Counted from the stretch's first letter, positions 7,086 to 15,827 are shown. The stretch is DNA of 20,606 bases from Planctomycetota bacterium (GCA_026692885.1 JAPLNJ010001236.1:1-20606); one strand, 5' to 3'. Notes: a model not told the origin generated them from the letters alone. Program-made: numbers and translations.

Positions 7086-10000
7086 CTATCGCGAACTCAC
7101 GGCCGAGGAGGTTTCCTGCGCTGCCAAGCCGCGCTTTGCCGGCTTGCAGACGACGCGGAAGCCGACGTTGTAAACCGGCTGGCAGGGGAGATAATGCCAG
7201 CGCGATGCGGAACGGCAGGAGCGGAAGGTATCGTTCCACGAGCCGCCACGCACGACGATGCCCACAGGCGATTTTCGGCCGTCGGCATCCGGCCGAACGG
7301 CGTTGCGTCCGTCCTCCTCCGCATAGGGGTACACCCGGTACTCGGTGCGCGTCCATTCGGCGACGTTGCCGTGCGTGTCGCACAGTCCCCAGGCGTTGGG
7401 CTTGTACCGGCCGCCGGGAATCGAGAACATGGCGCCGTCGGAGTAATCGCCGTTGACGCGTCCCCAGCCCCAGCCGCCGAGCGTGGCATCGGCCACGTTG
7501 GCCACGTCGCGTATGCCTCGCCACGAATCGCCGAACGCCCAGGGCGTAGCGCTGCCCGCGCGGCAGGCCCATTCCCACTGGGCTTCCGTGGGCAAGGAAA
7601 CTTCGTAGCCGGTCCGCTTCGACAGCCATTGGCAGAAAGCCATCGCTTCGTACCAGGTAACGCGCACCGCGGGCTGATCGGGCTGGTTCACTGGGTAGCC
7701 GCGCGTGTAGCGATCCTTGCCGCGCGCCTCAATATAGCGGCTGTCGTGCGCCGGATTGAACTGGGCGATTTGCCGGTTGGTGACTTCCATGCGGCCGACA
7801 TAGAAAGACGCGGCGATAGTCACCGCGGCTTCCGGAAACTCGTCCGGAGAACCGTTGACATCCCCCATGACGAACCGGCCCGCCGGCACGGGCACCAGGG
7901 CCAAGGTGACCCCGTCGCCCAGATCGAGGTTCAATTCCGGCAGTCCTGCGAGCTTCTGCAAGCCGGCGGCCTGCTCGGCACTGAGCGGCCAGCCGTCGAG
8001 TTTCACCGGCGCGGGCCGAGACGCTTCGGGCGCGGGCGGTTCAAAGGAGATCGCCGCGGGCGCCGCCAGCGGAGCTTCGGTGCGATCCTCCACGCCAGCG
8101 TGGAGGGCTAAGTATTTCGCGCGGCGAGTGACTTGCTCGTCCTGTGGCGGCCGTTGGCTTTCGCGCCAGTTGCCTGCATAAGGAACGTTGAAGTCGATCC
8201 ACGTGTAGATCCGATCGCATTCCTCCGCGGACAGCGTGACGTTGTGATGCCCCTTTTCCAGCAACTGGACCAGTGCACTGGTGCTGGCGTGGAACTCAGC
8301 CGGTTCGGCCATGTGGTAGTCGGCCTCGTATCCGGCACGGCGCACATACGGCGCCAGGGCCAGGTACGACGGGCTGTAGCTGCCCTTGTACTCGGGATGC
8401 AGGTGCTTGGCGCGGAAATCCGGCTTCTGCTTGCCGTCCTTGTTCTGTCCGTCGTGGCAGCCCGCGCAGCGGTGATCGAGCACGGGCTGGACTTCGCGGT
8501 CGAAGCTAAACCCCCGTGCCGGGCCGTACCAGGGTGCGATTTCCGCAGGCCCCTTGCTCTTGGAGATCGGCAGACCGACCGACGGCGTTTGGTTTTGGCT
8601 CTCGTGGCACCCAATGCAGGAAAGCACTTCGCCGGGCATCGCCGAGAACCAACTCCGCATCACCTGCAGGCTCTTCCCTTCGGCGTCCAACGGCTGAACG
8701 AAGATCGGCGTGTTGGCCGGCACGCGGAAGTAAGCCGAGCCGTCCGGGTTCACGGGCACGGTGCCGAGGATTCGCTTGATGTCCCAGCCCCCTTCGTACG
8801 TGGCCGCATAGGTGTCGCCGTTGCCGCCGAAGCGGTATTCATGGGAACCGAGCCGCAGGGCCTTGACCGACCCGGGCGGATACCCGCGCAGCCCACCCCC
8901 TTCGTAGACGTTGGCCATGTAGACCAGCGCATCCTTGCGCTGCTGGTCCACGCGCGGCGGGATGGTCGGTGGCACGAGACGTGGCCTCAACGGGATTGGC
9001 TCGGCGTAGTTTCCGATCAAGAGCGGAGTCATGTTGTCGTAAATGTCCACGAGGTAAATGCCCCACGGGCTGAACTGGTCGAGCTGGCAGTTGACCAGGA
9101 AATACTTGCCCGAGCCGGCGTTGGTCCCCGGCTCGGCCAAGGGATAGGGCCAGGCGAAACGCGGCCACCATTCCATGACCAGACCGTCCTCAATCACTGC
9201 CTTGACATGTTTGCCGCGATCGCCGATGCGGTGCACCACGCCGTCGGCCTCCTGCCGGCCGCGCGCGATGTCCAAGACGAGCAGCTGGCCCACGCGCGAC
9301 ACGCCATGGTGTCCCGAGGCGATGCAGGCCAATTGAGTCGGCTTCCCCGGAATGGGCCGCGGCCAGTACTTGGCGTTGGGCCAATAGGAGTTGCTGCCGT
9401 AGAGTGCCGTTTGGTTCGTGCCGTCGGGGTTCATCGTGAACAGCAGCCGCGTGAAGTAATGCGGCGTGTCGGTGTATTCCCAGCGCGTGTAGACGACCTG
9501 CCCGTTCTCCAGGACACAGGGGTTCCAGTCGTGGTCCTGGTCGAAGCACAGCCGCCGCTCGCCGGTGCCGTCGTCGTTGATCAGGTGCATGTTGCCGACG
9601 TACCATTCGCCAGTGCAAGGCACGGCCTGCTCGCAGGCGGTCGAGACGAACATGATCTGGCCACTGGGCATCCGGCAGACGTCGTAGTGCCGGGTGTGCG
9701 GGTCCGCGTGCGCGGTGATCTGGCGGTGGCCGGAGCCGTCCACGTTGACCTCGTGGATCCGCTCGTTTTCGCTGAACAGGATTTTCTGGGCGTCGAAACT
9801 CAAGTCCATGTCGCTGATGCGGCCGCCTTTGTAGACGGACGTGATCTGTCCGTCCGGTTTGACCGGCGAGAGCACAACCAGTTCGCTGCCGATGTGATTC
9901 GGCCCGCCCCAATTGGAAGCGAAGCCCGGCCCGCCGCGGCCCAGCAGGAGCTTATCGAGCCCCACCAGCAGCGGATTGGCAAACAGGATCGCCTGGCCTT

Positions 10001-11915
10001 CGGCGGCGATTGTTTCGCGTAGGGCAAGCAACGCCGAAAGTGCGCCGCCGTCGCCGGCCAGAATCCTCGGCCAGACGGCGTTCATCTGGGTTTCCAGAGC
10101 GTCGATGCGTTTGGCGTAGTCGCCCGCCTGGGCGTAACGCTCGCCGAACGTTTCCTGCTGATCCTTCACGGCCAGACGCATGGAGGCGATCTTGTGATGC
10201 TCGGCCATGGCTTCCTGCACCGTGGCGATCGCATAGTAACGTTGCTGCGTCTGCTCCAACGACGTGGGCGCGATTGCGCCCGTGAATTTCGTCATCCACG
10301 GGGCAACTCTCTCCCGGATCGCCGCTTCGACGGTCGCCAATTCGTGGTCCACCTTCGCCGCGCGGATCTCCGCCGCCGCGTTGTATTGATCGACGAGGAT
10401 TCGCGGTTTGCCGGGCACCCAGTCGGTCGGGAAGTACTCGCGCCCGGCCATGTCCCGGCGCTGGAAGCGGACCCAGATGCTGTCGGTCTGCTCCCACTTG
10501 ATTTGTGCCAGGCTGACTTCGTCCTTGAAATCCGGCTTCAGTTTATCGTAGAGCTGCTGACGCCGCCCGATGCGTTCTTGACGCGGGCCTGCGCCGGGTC
10601 GGGACATCGGCACCTGAGGCGAGAACCACAGGTTGCACTCCCCGGCCTTACTCACCGGGAGCAGGGCCAGAACATGGTAGCGGCCCGGAGCTTCGCGGAT
10701 GGCCCAGACGTGCTCGTTGGGCAGAGCCGACGCTGCCTTGTCCGGCAAGGCGAGGGAGGAATGGCCTCCCAGCACGCGGAGCTTGCCGCCCGCCAGGCCG
10801 AGGCCCATCGCCAGCCCCTCGTGGCCGCCGAATTCCGACTCCAAAGAGAAGGTCCGGCACAGCACGACCACCTCGCCGGACCGGGCCTTGAGCATCGCGG
10901 CCAAGTCTGCCAACTGGCCGTCCTTGATCTCCGGAGCTTCCCGCCATGCGAGCTGGCGCGTCTTCAGTGCCACCGGCGCGGCCAGATCGACCTTCGTCAG
11001 CTGCTCGATCTGGCGCACGTCTTCGCCATCCGCGGCCAGCGCGCCGAGCGTGTGCCAGTTGCCCAGGCCGACGCCGGCGCGGGAGAGCACCAACTGATCG
11101 ATCTCGCATTCCCAGCGCAGCAGGGCCTCGCGCGCGGCGAGCATCGTTTCCTGCCACGTGGCTTTCTTCTCGTAGGGCGGCTGAGCACCCTTGTCACGCA
11201 GGGCCGCGGCGCAGGCCTTCTCTTCCGGCGACATCACGATGACGTCGCCGGGCTCGCCGAACGCTTCGATCTCCACGACCGAATTCCAGCCCCCGGCGTC
11301 CTTGTTTCTGGCTGGTGAGCCGGCTTTGACGGGGTACGTTCGCCAGATGCGGAACTCGATCCAATCCACTTTGCCGGCCACAAGCGGTTTGTTGTCGCCG
11401 GAGACGAACGACGTGTGAAAGCCGCCACCGTCCTTGCCGAGAATCGTATCGCCCGAGGTTGCCAACGGAGCGTCAGGGAATTTGGGCAGCTGTCCGGGAT
11501 GAGCGCTGTTGTCGGCCACTCGCACTTCAAAGTCCTGGTTGGCGCGAGTGTCGCCGTTACACGTGAACAGGCCAATCTCGTAAACCGGTTTGGATTGGCC
11601 CAGGTAGAACGCGATCACCGAGGGCTGGCCATCGATCTGCACGCGGCCTTCGGCCCCCGCGACACCCGCCGAACCATCCACGAGTTCCCGCGGGCTGGGG
11701 GCGTCGCCGTAGATCCGCACGCCGTTTCGCGCCAACAGATTGCGTCCATTCTGCGACTCGATGCGTTCGGCCAGCTTGGCAAAACCGTCCTGGTTGTTGT
11801 CCCAGGATTCCGTCTTGCGCTCGGCGCCGACGGTAACGCCGAACGCCGCAAACAACACGGCCATCGCAGCCGCCAAACTGCCGTGCAGGGACGTGGAACA
11901 CGCTCGCTTGATCAT
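7086..11915 (-). CDS. Secreted HZS-alpha-like/di-haem cytochrome c/FGE-like fusion protein
   Basis: 1609 residues from an ATG with a weak ribosome binding site. Signal peptide: residues 1-31. Residues of about 35-225 look like a beta-sandwich (FEVRVADNSAHPG, VDWIEFRIWRTYP, SVVEIEAFG), similar to discoidin-type domains. Residues of about 680-1080 form a TolB/hydrazine-synthase-alpha-like propeller with repeated blades: SDMDLSFDAQKILFSE, MPSGQIMFVS, LENGQVVYTRWEY. Two c-type haem motifs follow, CIGCH at 1100-1104 and CAGCH at 1150-1154. The C-terminus (about 1335-1595) is an FGE-sulfatase/SUMF1-like domain: VPVPAGRFVMGD, SLPTEAQWEWACRAG, HGNVAEW, RGGSWNDTF and NVGFRVV. The GGSW block keeps one Cys (1567) but lacks the first Cys of the catalytic pair of true formylglycine-generating enzymes, so that activity is doubtful. 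The protein is probably periplasmic and haem-loaded; the substrate is unknown. True hydrazine synthase activity should not be inferred. Confidence 0.82.
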   Translation of the reverse strand: MIKRACSTSLHGSLAAAMAVLFAAFGVTVGAERKTESWDNNQDGFAKLAERIESQNGRNLLARNGVRIYGDAPSPRELVDGSAGVAGAEGRVQIDGQPSVIAFYLGQSKPVYEIGLFTCNGDTRANQDFEVRVADNSAHPGQLPKFPDAPLATSGDTILGKDGGGFHTSFVSGDNKPLVAGKVDWIEFRIWRTYPVKAGSPARNKDAGGWNSVVEIEAFGEPGDVIVMSPEEKACAAALRDKGAQPPYEKKATWQETMLAAREALLRWECEIDQLVLSRAGVGLGNWHTLGALAADGEDVRQIEQLTKVDLAAPVALKTRQLAWREAPEIKDGQLADLAAMLKARSGEVVVLCRTFSLESEFGGHEGLAMGLGLAGGKLRVLGGHSSLALPDKAASALPNEHVWAIREAPGRYHVLALLPVSKAGECNLWFSPQVPMSRPGAGPRQERIGRRQQLYDKLKPDFKDEVSLAQIKWEQTDSIWVRFQRRDMAGREYFPTDWVPGKPRILVDQYNAAAEIRAAKVDHELATVEAAIRERVAPWMTKFTGAIAPTSLEQTQQRYYAIATVQEAMAEHHKIASMRLAVKDQQETFGERYAQAGDYAKRIDALETQMNAVWPRILAGDGGALSALLALRETIAAEGQAILFANPLLVGLDKLLLGRGGPGFASNWGGPNHIGSELVVLSPVKPDGQITSVYKGGRISDMDLSFDAQKILFSENERIHEVNVDGSGHRQITAHADPHTRHYDVCRMPSGQIMFVSTACEQAVPCTGEWYVGNMHLINDDGTGERRLCFDQDHDWNPCVLENGQVVYTRWEYTDTPHYFTRLLFTMNPDGTNQTALYGSNSYWPNAKYWPRPIPGKPTQLACIASGHHGVSRVGQLLVLDIARGRQEADGVVHRIGDRGKHVKAVIEDGLVMEWWPRFAWPYPLAEPGTNAGSGKYFLVNCQLDQFSPWGIYLVDIYDNMTPLLIGNYAEPIPLRPRLVPPTIPPRVDQQRKDALVYMANVYEGGGLRGYPPGSVKALRLGSHEYRFGGNGDTYAATYEGGWDIKRILGTVPVNPDGSAYFRVPANTPIFVQPLDAEGKSLQVMRSWFSAMPGEVLSCIGCHESQNQTPSVGLPISKSKGPAEIAPWYGPARGFSFDREVQPVLDHRCAGCHDGQNKDGKQKPDFRAKHLHPEYKGSYSPSYLALAPYVRRAGYEADYHMAEPAEFHASTSALVQLLEKGHHNVTLSAEECDRIYTWIDFNVPYAGNWRESQRPPQDEQVTRRAKYLALHAGVEDRTEAPLAAPAAISFEPPAPEASRPAPVKLDGWPLSAEQAAGLQKLAGLPELNLDLGDGVTLALVPVPAGRFVMGDVNGSPDEFPEAAVTIAASFYVGRMEVTNRQIAQFNPAHDSRYIEARGKDRYTRGYPVNQPDQPAVRVTWYEAMAFCQWLSKRTGYEVSLPTEAQWEWACRAGSATPWAFGDSWRGIRDVANVADATLGGWGWGRVNGDYSDGAMFSIPGGRYKPNAWGLCDTHGNVAEWTRTEYRVYPYAEEDGRNAVRPDADGRKSPVGIVVRGGSWNDTFRSCRSASRWHYLPCQPVYNVGFRVVCKPAKRGLAAQETSSAVSSR

Positions 11916-12296
11916 TGCTACTGGTCCAATTCTTTCTCAGGAAGATTCCGTCCGGATACGCTCCGAGCGGTAACCATCCCCTAGGTTAGCCGACATCTCC
12001 CGATCACCGTGAGCCTGGAATCGATCCCAGCTCAGTGGGCGATCCATCTTACCACAACGTCCCTCCCCGTGCAGAGCCGTTTTCGAACTCGATATCGCGA
12101 ACTCGGATGGAGTCGGAGGGTTCCCAGAAATTAGCCGGGGGTTGAACGCAGCGATCCGTTCACGGAGATCTTTCGCTGCTAGCATTTACTGTGGCAAGTC
12201 CGATGTGATAATGATTTCGTCAACTTGATGCGATGCCCCTGATGGTTTGGGAAGACCATCCTACATTGAGTTAGGTAAGTTATTTTGCCGCTCGCC
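11916..12296. other. Intergenic region upstream of the fusion gene
   Basis: These 381 bases lie between the TPR gene end and the fusion-gene start, both on the minus strand, so they should hold the fusion-gene promoter. A minus-strand frame from 12185 to 11937 (82 codons) has no ribosome binding site and low-complexity translation, so I do not call it. Near the TPR stop is a small hairpin, GATGGT (12241-12246) with ACCATC (12255-12260), and a sequence shared with 15680-15702. Confidence 0.6.
12241..12294. repeat. Hairpin plus shared GGTAAGTTATTT motif downstream of the TPR gene
   Basis: GATGGT/ACCATC arms with an 8-nt spacer (12241-12260) are followed by GGTAAGTTATTTTGCCGCTC from 12274, ending just before the TPR stop codon. 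Nearly the same string, with two inserted bases (CC), recurs at 15680-15702. A shared string this long is unlikely by chance and suggests a dispersed repeat. The stem is short, so terminator activity is uncertain. Confidence 0.6.
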
Positions 12297-13508
12297 TCAA
12301 GGGGACGAGGCCTGCGACGAACGCCGCCATTGGCTCGCCTTTTCTGTGTTGCCGCGCTGCTCGTTGAGTTCGGCCAGCCTGCGCGGAATCTGTTGGTTAG
12401 CTGGGTCGCCTTCAAGCTGATGTTCCAGCGAAAGGATTTCAATCGTGACGTTGGTCAGATGGCGGGCCGTGTCCAGATGCGTTTGCCCCTGGGCCGTATC
12501 GCCCAGACGCAGGTAGGCCATGCCCAGCTTGTGGTGCGCCTCGCGATCGAACGGTTTCGCTTTCAAGACCCGGCTCAGATCCTCCACGGCCCGGTCGAAT
12601 TGGCCGCCATCGAAATCGATCTCACCCCGCAACTTCAGGGCGTCCAGCAGCTTCGGATCCTTCGCCAGGAGGCTGTCCACCTCGGCCGCCGCCTCGGACC
12701 CTTTGCCCTCCTGCCGCAGCAGCTTGGCATTCAACAGTTGATACTCAGGAGCAGCAGGCACGTCCGCCAGCACCAGGTCCAGCTCCTTGCGTGCCGCCGC
12801 CAAGTCGCCCATGTGCAGCGACCGTTCGGCGATCTGATACCGCACGCGACGAACCTCTTTGGCCGGCGGATTCCGGCGTAGAGCTTGGCGATAGGCGTCC
12901 AACGCCGCCGCCACTTGTTCGCGTTCATGGTAGATTCCCGCGGACACCAACCAGGGTTCTGGGTCGTCGGGCACCAGAGTTGCCAGCTCGCGACAGTATT
13001 GCAACACGGACTTGTCATCGACCTTTTCGTACGTCAGAGAGATCAGTAGACGTAGTACCGTGACTTGCTGCGGCCCCGGGCGGTAAGCACCCAGGAGGGC
13101 CTTCTCGGCCAGGGGTGCCACCTTGGCTTGTTGCGCGGTCACCGCCAACGCGAGCAAGTCGTTCGGATCACAGGCGGACAAGTCGTGGATCTTTTCGAAG
13201 CGTTGGATCGCTTCCTGTCCGCGCCCCAGGGAAGTCAGAATCTGGCACCTCAGCAATTCAGCCGGAAGGTATTCACCACGGACCGTCCAACTGGATTTGA
13301 GGAGCCGCAAGGCTCGTTCCGGGTCGGACGCCTGCAACTTGCGGGCACGTTCCACCGTTCGCTGCGGGTCCTCCCGCAAGGCGAGCCAGGCAATCACGGC
13401 TGCCAGCAGCAGGAATCCGGCGCCAAGCACCACCGCCAACCGAACGGCACGCCGGCGCTCGTCCGGGGCTGCGGACAAATCCGGGTCGGGCGTAGCATCA
13501 AGGTTCAC
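12297..13508 (-). CDS. Membrane-anchored TPR protein
   Basis: 403 residues from GTG 13508; an in-frame TTG at 13526 would add six. I prefer the GTG because AAGGAG lies ten bases upstream. One transmembrane segment near the N-terminus (AVRLAVVLGAGFLLLAAVI) is preceded by DERRR, giving a cytoplasmic N-terminus and an exported body. The rest is a helical solenoid of tetratricopeptide repeats, for example DPERALRLLKSS, RGQEAIQRFEKIH, EQVAAALDAYRQALRRNP, GDLAAARKELDLVL and GQFDRAVEDLSRVLKAKP. TPRs are protein-binding scaffolds; no enzyme motif is visible. The start overlaps the end of the CRTAC1 gene by 11 bases, implying translational coupling. This pairing is familiar in planctomycetes, where the two products may act together at the cell envelope. 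Confidence 0.85.
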   Translation of the reverse strand: MNLDATPDPDLSAAPDERRRAVRLAVVLGAGFLLLAAVIAWLALREDPQRTVERARKLQASDPERALRLLKSSWTVRGEYLPAELLRCQILTSLGRGQEAIQRFEKIHDLSACDPNDLLALAVTAQQAKVAPLAEKALLGAYRPGPQQVTVLRLLISLTYEKVDDKSVLQYCRELATLVPDDPEPWLVSAGIYHEREQVAAALDAYRQALRRNPPAKEVRRVRYQIAERSLHMGDLAAARKELDLVLADVPAAPEYQLLNAKLLRQEGKGSEAAAEVDSLLAKDPKLLDALKLRGEIDFDGGQFDRAVEDLSRVLKAKPFDREAHHKLGMAYLRLGDTAQGQTHLDTARHLTNVTIEILSLEHQLEGDPANQQIPRRLAELNEQRGNTEKASQWRRSSQASSP

Positions 13509-15381
13509 TCTCTCCGGCTCCTTCAATTAGCAGGCTCGTCCGGCATACCGGAACGTCGCGGAAGACTTCCGTCTTGCCGCTTGGCCAGCGGACCGTCACG
13601 TCCCGCGGTTGACCGTCGGCGTTGGGAAACAGTATACGCCGATCAGCATGCGACGCGTAACCACCGCCGCCGTTGACAAATCGTACCAGCTTGCGTCCTT
13701 GGTACTCCAGAGAAACCGCGGCTCCCACCGCGTCGGGATTGGACTGGATTCCGCGCAGCACCGTGCGAATCCAATTGCGGGGCGTCAAGCGATTCCTCAA
13801 TAACACGACCGGATCGTTCTGATGCACAACCACCAGATCAGGCGCCCCGTCGTTATCCAGATCGCCATAGGCCGCACCGCGCCCGGCGTGAGGAATGCTG
13901 AAATATGGCCCGCCCGATGCGGTCACGTTCTGAAACGTCTGGCCTGTCCGGTTGCGAAACAGCATGGCTGGCTGCTGATAGGGGCCTTCGCCCCTGTGGT
14001 AGAGCACGTGCCCATTGATGACGAACAAGTCCAGCCAACCGTCGGAGTCAAAATCGACGAAACCGGTTCCGAAACCGACGTAGGGACGGCTGATGCCACC
14101 CAAGCCGACCGCGAGGGTCGCATTGGAAAAACTGGCTCCACTCAGCCAGCGATACAGCGTGTCGTCCTCCCGCTCGTAATTGGTGACCCACAGGTCGCCG
14201 TGTCCATCGCCGTCGTAGTCCCCAAAGTCGACCCCCATACTCCCTTGGGCGGTGCCGTTCTCATTGGTCGCTACGCCGGCCATCAAACCCGCTTCCTGAA
14301 ACCGCAGGCCGGGCCCTCCCAGGTACAAATGGTTATCGGTGGTGTCGTTGGCTACGTAGAAATCGATCCAGCCGTCTTGGTTCACGTCCGCGGCCACCAC
14401 GCCCAACCCTTTGCCTTCGTCGCTGAGGCCAGCTGTTCTCGTGATCTCCTCGAAGGTGCCGTCCCCGCGGTTTCGAAACAGGCGATCCGGTGCCCCCGGA
14501 TAAGCCCAAGGGCCACACACGTCGCGGATTCCCCGCAAAGTATCGTCGCAAGACTTGGTGTCGTCGGGCGGGATATTCAAATAGGCCGCCACGTACAGAT
14601 CGGGGCAACCGTCCCGATCGACGTCCGCCCACGCCGCCGTACTGTTAAACCCGTCGGTAACCAGTCCGGCCTGGCCAGCCACTTCCCGAAAGGTGCCGTC
14701 CCCGTTGTTCCGCAATAACTGACTGCGTCCGAAACAGACCACGAACAGATCGGGAAAACCGTCGCAGTTGAAATCTGCGACTGCGCAGGCGCGGGTATAA
14801 TCTCCGGCAGTCCCCAATCCGGCCGCTACGGTGACGTCGACGAAGTGTCCATCGCCGTCGTTTCGATATAACGCCGGAGGCCGGCCCTCGATTTTCCGCG
14901 GCGTCCCGAAGATCTTCCCCCCGCCGGGAAAGAAGATGTCCAGGTCGCTATCGCCGTCGTAGTCCAACATCGCCACACCGCCCCCCATCGATTCCAAGAC
15001 GGTATAGTGGCCGCCTTCCCAGCCGGTGCGAAAGGCGAAGCGGACGCCGGATCGTTCGGTCACGTCTTCAAACCAGTCATCGGGCTGCACCGGACGCGCA
15101 ACCGCTGGCGGCGTTCGTGGCAGCGGGGATTCCGGCGAGAGCGAGTCCGCCGGGGCGTCGCCGGGGGTGGGCACCTCGCGCGAAACTTCCTGATGGGGCG
15201 TTTCCGTCCGAGAATTGCACCCGGCTGTTGGCAGACACAACCAAGCCCCCAGGAGCCCGCGCCCAGCCCAGGTCCGCCACGGATCGCGTCTTGCGGTAAT
15301 TCGGTGAACAACGTGCAGCAACTCCGCAGTCGACGCGGCACACGCCTGGCACAGAACCTCACAGAGCAACCCAATTCTCAC
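13498..15381 (-). CDS. CRTAC1-family FG-GAP/ASPIC-UnbV protein, probable lipoprotein
   Basis: About 627 residues from GTG 15381, chosen because GGGAG lies eight bases upstream. The frame is open to a TTG at 15426, and a shorter TTG start at 15321 would give a more usual signal length. GLLGAWLCLPTAGC forms a hydrophobic stretch and lipobox, suggesting lipid attachment at that Cys. At least seven FG-GAP/VCBS calcium-loop repeats follow: DYDGDSDLDIFF, DFNCDGFPDLFVV, DVDRDGCPDLYVA, DVNQDGWIDFYVA, DYDGDGHGDLWVT, DFDSDGWLDLFVI and DLDNDGAPDLVVV. These fit a seven-bladed propeller. The C-terminus is the ASPIC/UnbV domain (GAAVSLEYQGRKLVRFVNGG, then VTVRWPSGKTEVF). The product is probably extracytoplasmic and calcium-binding; its ligand is unknown. 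It is translationally coupled to the TPR gene. Confidence 0.88.
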   Translation of the reverse strand: MRIGLLCEVLCQACAASTAELLHVVHRITARRDPWRTWAGRGLLGAWLCLPTAGCNSRTETPHQEVSREVPTPGDAPADSLSPESPLPRTPPAVARPVQPDDWFEDVTERSGVRFAFRTGWEGGHYTVLESMGGGVAMLDYDGDSDLDIFFPGGGKIFGTPRKIEGRPPALYRNDGDGHFVDVTVAAGLGTAGDYTRACAVADFNCDGFPDLFVVCFGRSQLLRNNGDGTFREVAGQAGLVTDGFNSTAAWADVDRDGCPDLYVAAYLNIPPDDTKSCDDTLRGIRDVCGPWAYPGAPDRLFRNRGDGTFEEITRTAGLSDEGKGLGVVAADVNQDGWIDFYVANDTTDNHLYLGGPGLRFQEAGLMAGVATNENGTAQGSMGVDFGDYDGDGHGDLWVTNYEREDDTLYRWLSGASFSNATLAVGLGGISRPYVGFGTGFVDFDSDGWLDLFVINGHVLYHRGEGPYQQPAMLFRNRTGQTFQNVTASGGPYFSIPHAGRGAAYGDLDNDGAPDLVVVHQNDPVVLLRNRLTPRNWIRTVLRGIQSNPDAVGAAVSLEYQGRKLVRFVNGGGGYASHADRRILFPNADGQPRDVTVRWPSGKTEVFRDVPVCRTSLLIEGAGESEP

Positions 15382-15456
15382 CAATTCGGCTCCCGACGCA
15401 GTGACATCGCAACGAACCACCGTCAATCAGCCCCGCAGACAGGAAGGAGTCTTCGG

Positions 15457-15684
15457 ATGACCGGTGGTGCCGCCAAGCATTTTACCAACAGCACCCTGGT
15501 TGGCACTACTGCCGAGCTCAGCCAAGGTCCTGAGGCTGGGAAAACTCCGCTTACCCGAACAAGGCCACACGTCCGCCCAGTTTTGCGCGGGCCAGGCACG
15601 GGCGAAGCTCGCGGTGGGCCGCGACAGCGATTCAAGCGTGGTCGAGATGATGCAGGAGACGTGGAAAGGGCGACCTATGGGTAA
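15457..15684 (+). CDS. Possible small ORF with strong ribosome binding site (doubtful)
   Basis: 75 residues. The only support is AGGAAGGAG seven bases before the ATG. The second half is Arg/Gly/Pro-rich (RTRPHVRPVLRGPGTGEARG), typical of an out-of-frame reading in GC-rich DNA. The reading frame one base over looks more protein-like after about 15530. A single frameshift could join the two, which suggests a broken gene. I recognise no family. Confidence 0.2.
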   Translation: MTGGAAKHFTNSTLVGTTAELSQGPEAGKTPLTRTRPHVRPVLRGPGTGEARGGPRQRFKRGRDDAGDVERATYG

Positions 15685-15702
15685 GTTATTTCCTGCCGCT
15701 CG
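15680..15702. repeat. Second copy of the GGTAAGTTATTT...TGCCGCTCG motif
   Basis: This copy matches 12274-12294 on the same strand, apart from a CC insertion in the middle. The two sites are 3.4 kb apart, flanking the TPR/CRTAC1 operon. It lies inside the unexplained block, implying that at least part of that block is a dispersed sequence. Confidence 0.6.
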
Positions 15703-15770
15703 GCTTGACGATGCCAGTACTATGCCAGCCCAGGCCACCGGCATAGGGACGGCTGCGTCACGCCCCACTA

Positions 15771-15827
15771 GACGTGTGCGACGTTGATAACTGAGGTCAT
15801 GTTTGCGGCTCCTCACGCCTGGTGGCC
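15771..15827 (-). pseudogene. Truncated second copy of the Uma2 gene start
   Basis: ATG 15800 opens a ten-codon frame, MTSVINVAHV, then TAG. It matches MSSVIDVTHV at the start of the downstream Uma2 gene. The ribosome-binding region is also duplicated: GAGGAGCCGCA precedes both starts at the same spacing. Similarity ends at the TAG (about 15771), where the unexplained block begins. It therefore looks like the 5' remnant of a tandem Uma2 paralogue that was interrupted or deleted. Confidence 0.65.

Larger units (their letters stand above)
15427..15772. other. Unexplained block without an intact gene
   Basis: The block lies between the CRTAC1 start and a truncated Uma2 copy. On the plus strand a strong Shine-Dalgarno (AGGAAGGAG, 15441-15449) precedes ATG 15457, opening a 75-codon frame (MTGGAAKHFTNSTLVGTTAE...) that stops at 15684. 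Around its end a different plus frame reads VVEMMQETWKGRPMGKLFPA and continues to 15787. No frame shows a recognisable domain. Short self-complementary stretches occur, such as GGCGAAGCTCGC. It could be a frameshifted gene remnant, part of a mobile element, or a structured RNA. Confidence 0.4.

Noticed and set aside
8133..10022. Plus-strand 629-codon frame
   Set aside because: It is antisense to the haem/FGE-like fusion gene; the translation is His/Arg/Val-rich without recognisable motifs, as is usual for GC-rich shadow frames.
7086..11915. True hydrazine synthase and anammox metabolism
   Set aside because: The protein is a fusion with an FGE-like domain, and no beta/gamma subunit or other anammox gene is present; similarity is only at domain level.
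11937..12185. 82-codon minus-strand frame upstream of the fusion gene
   Set aside because: It has no ribosome binding site and no recognisable domain; the region is better read as promoter DNA.
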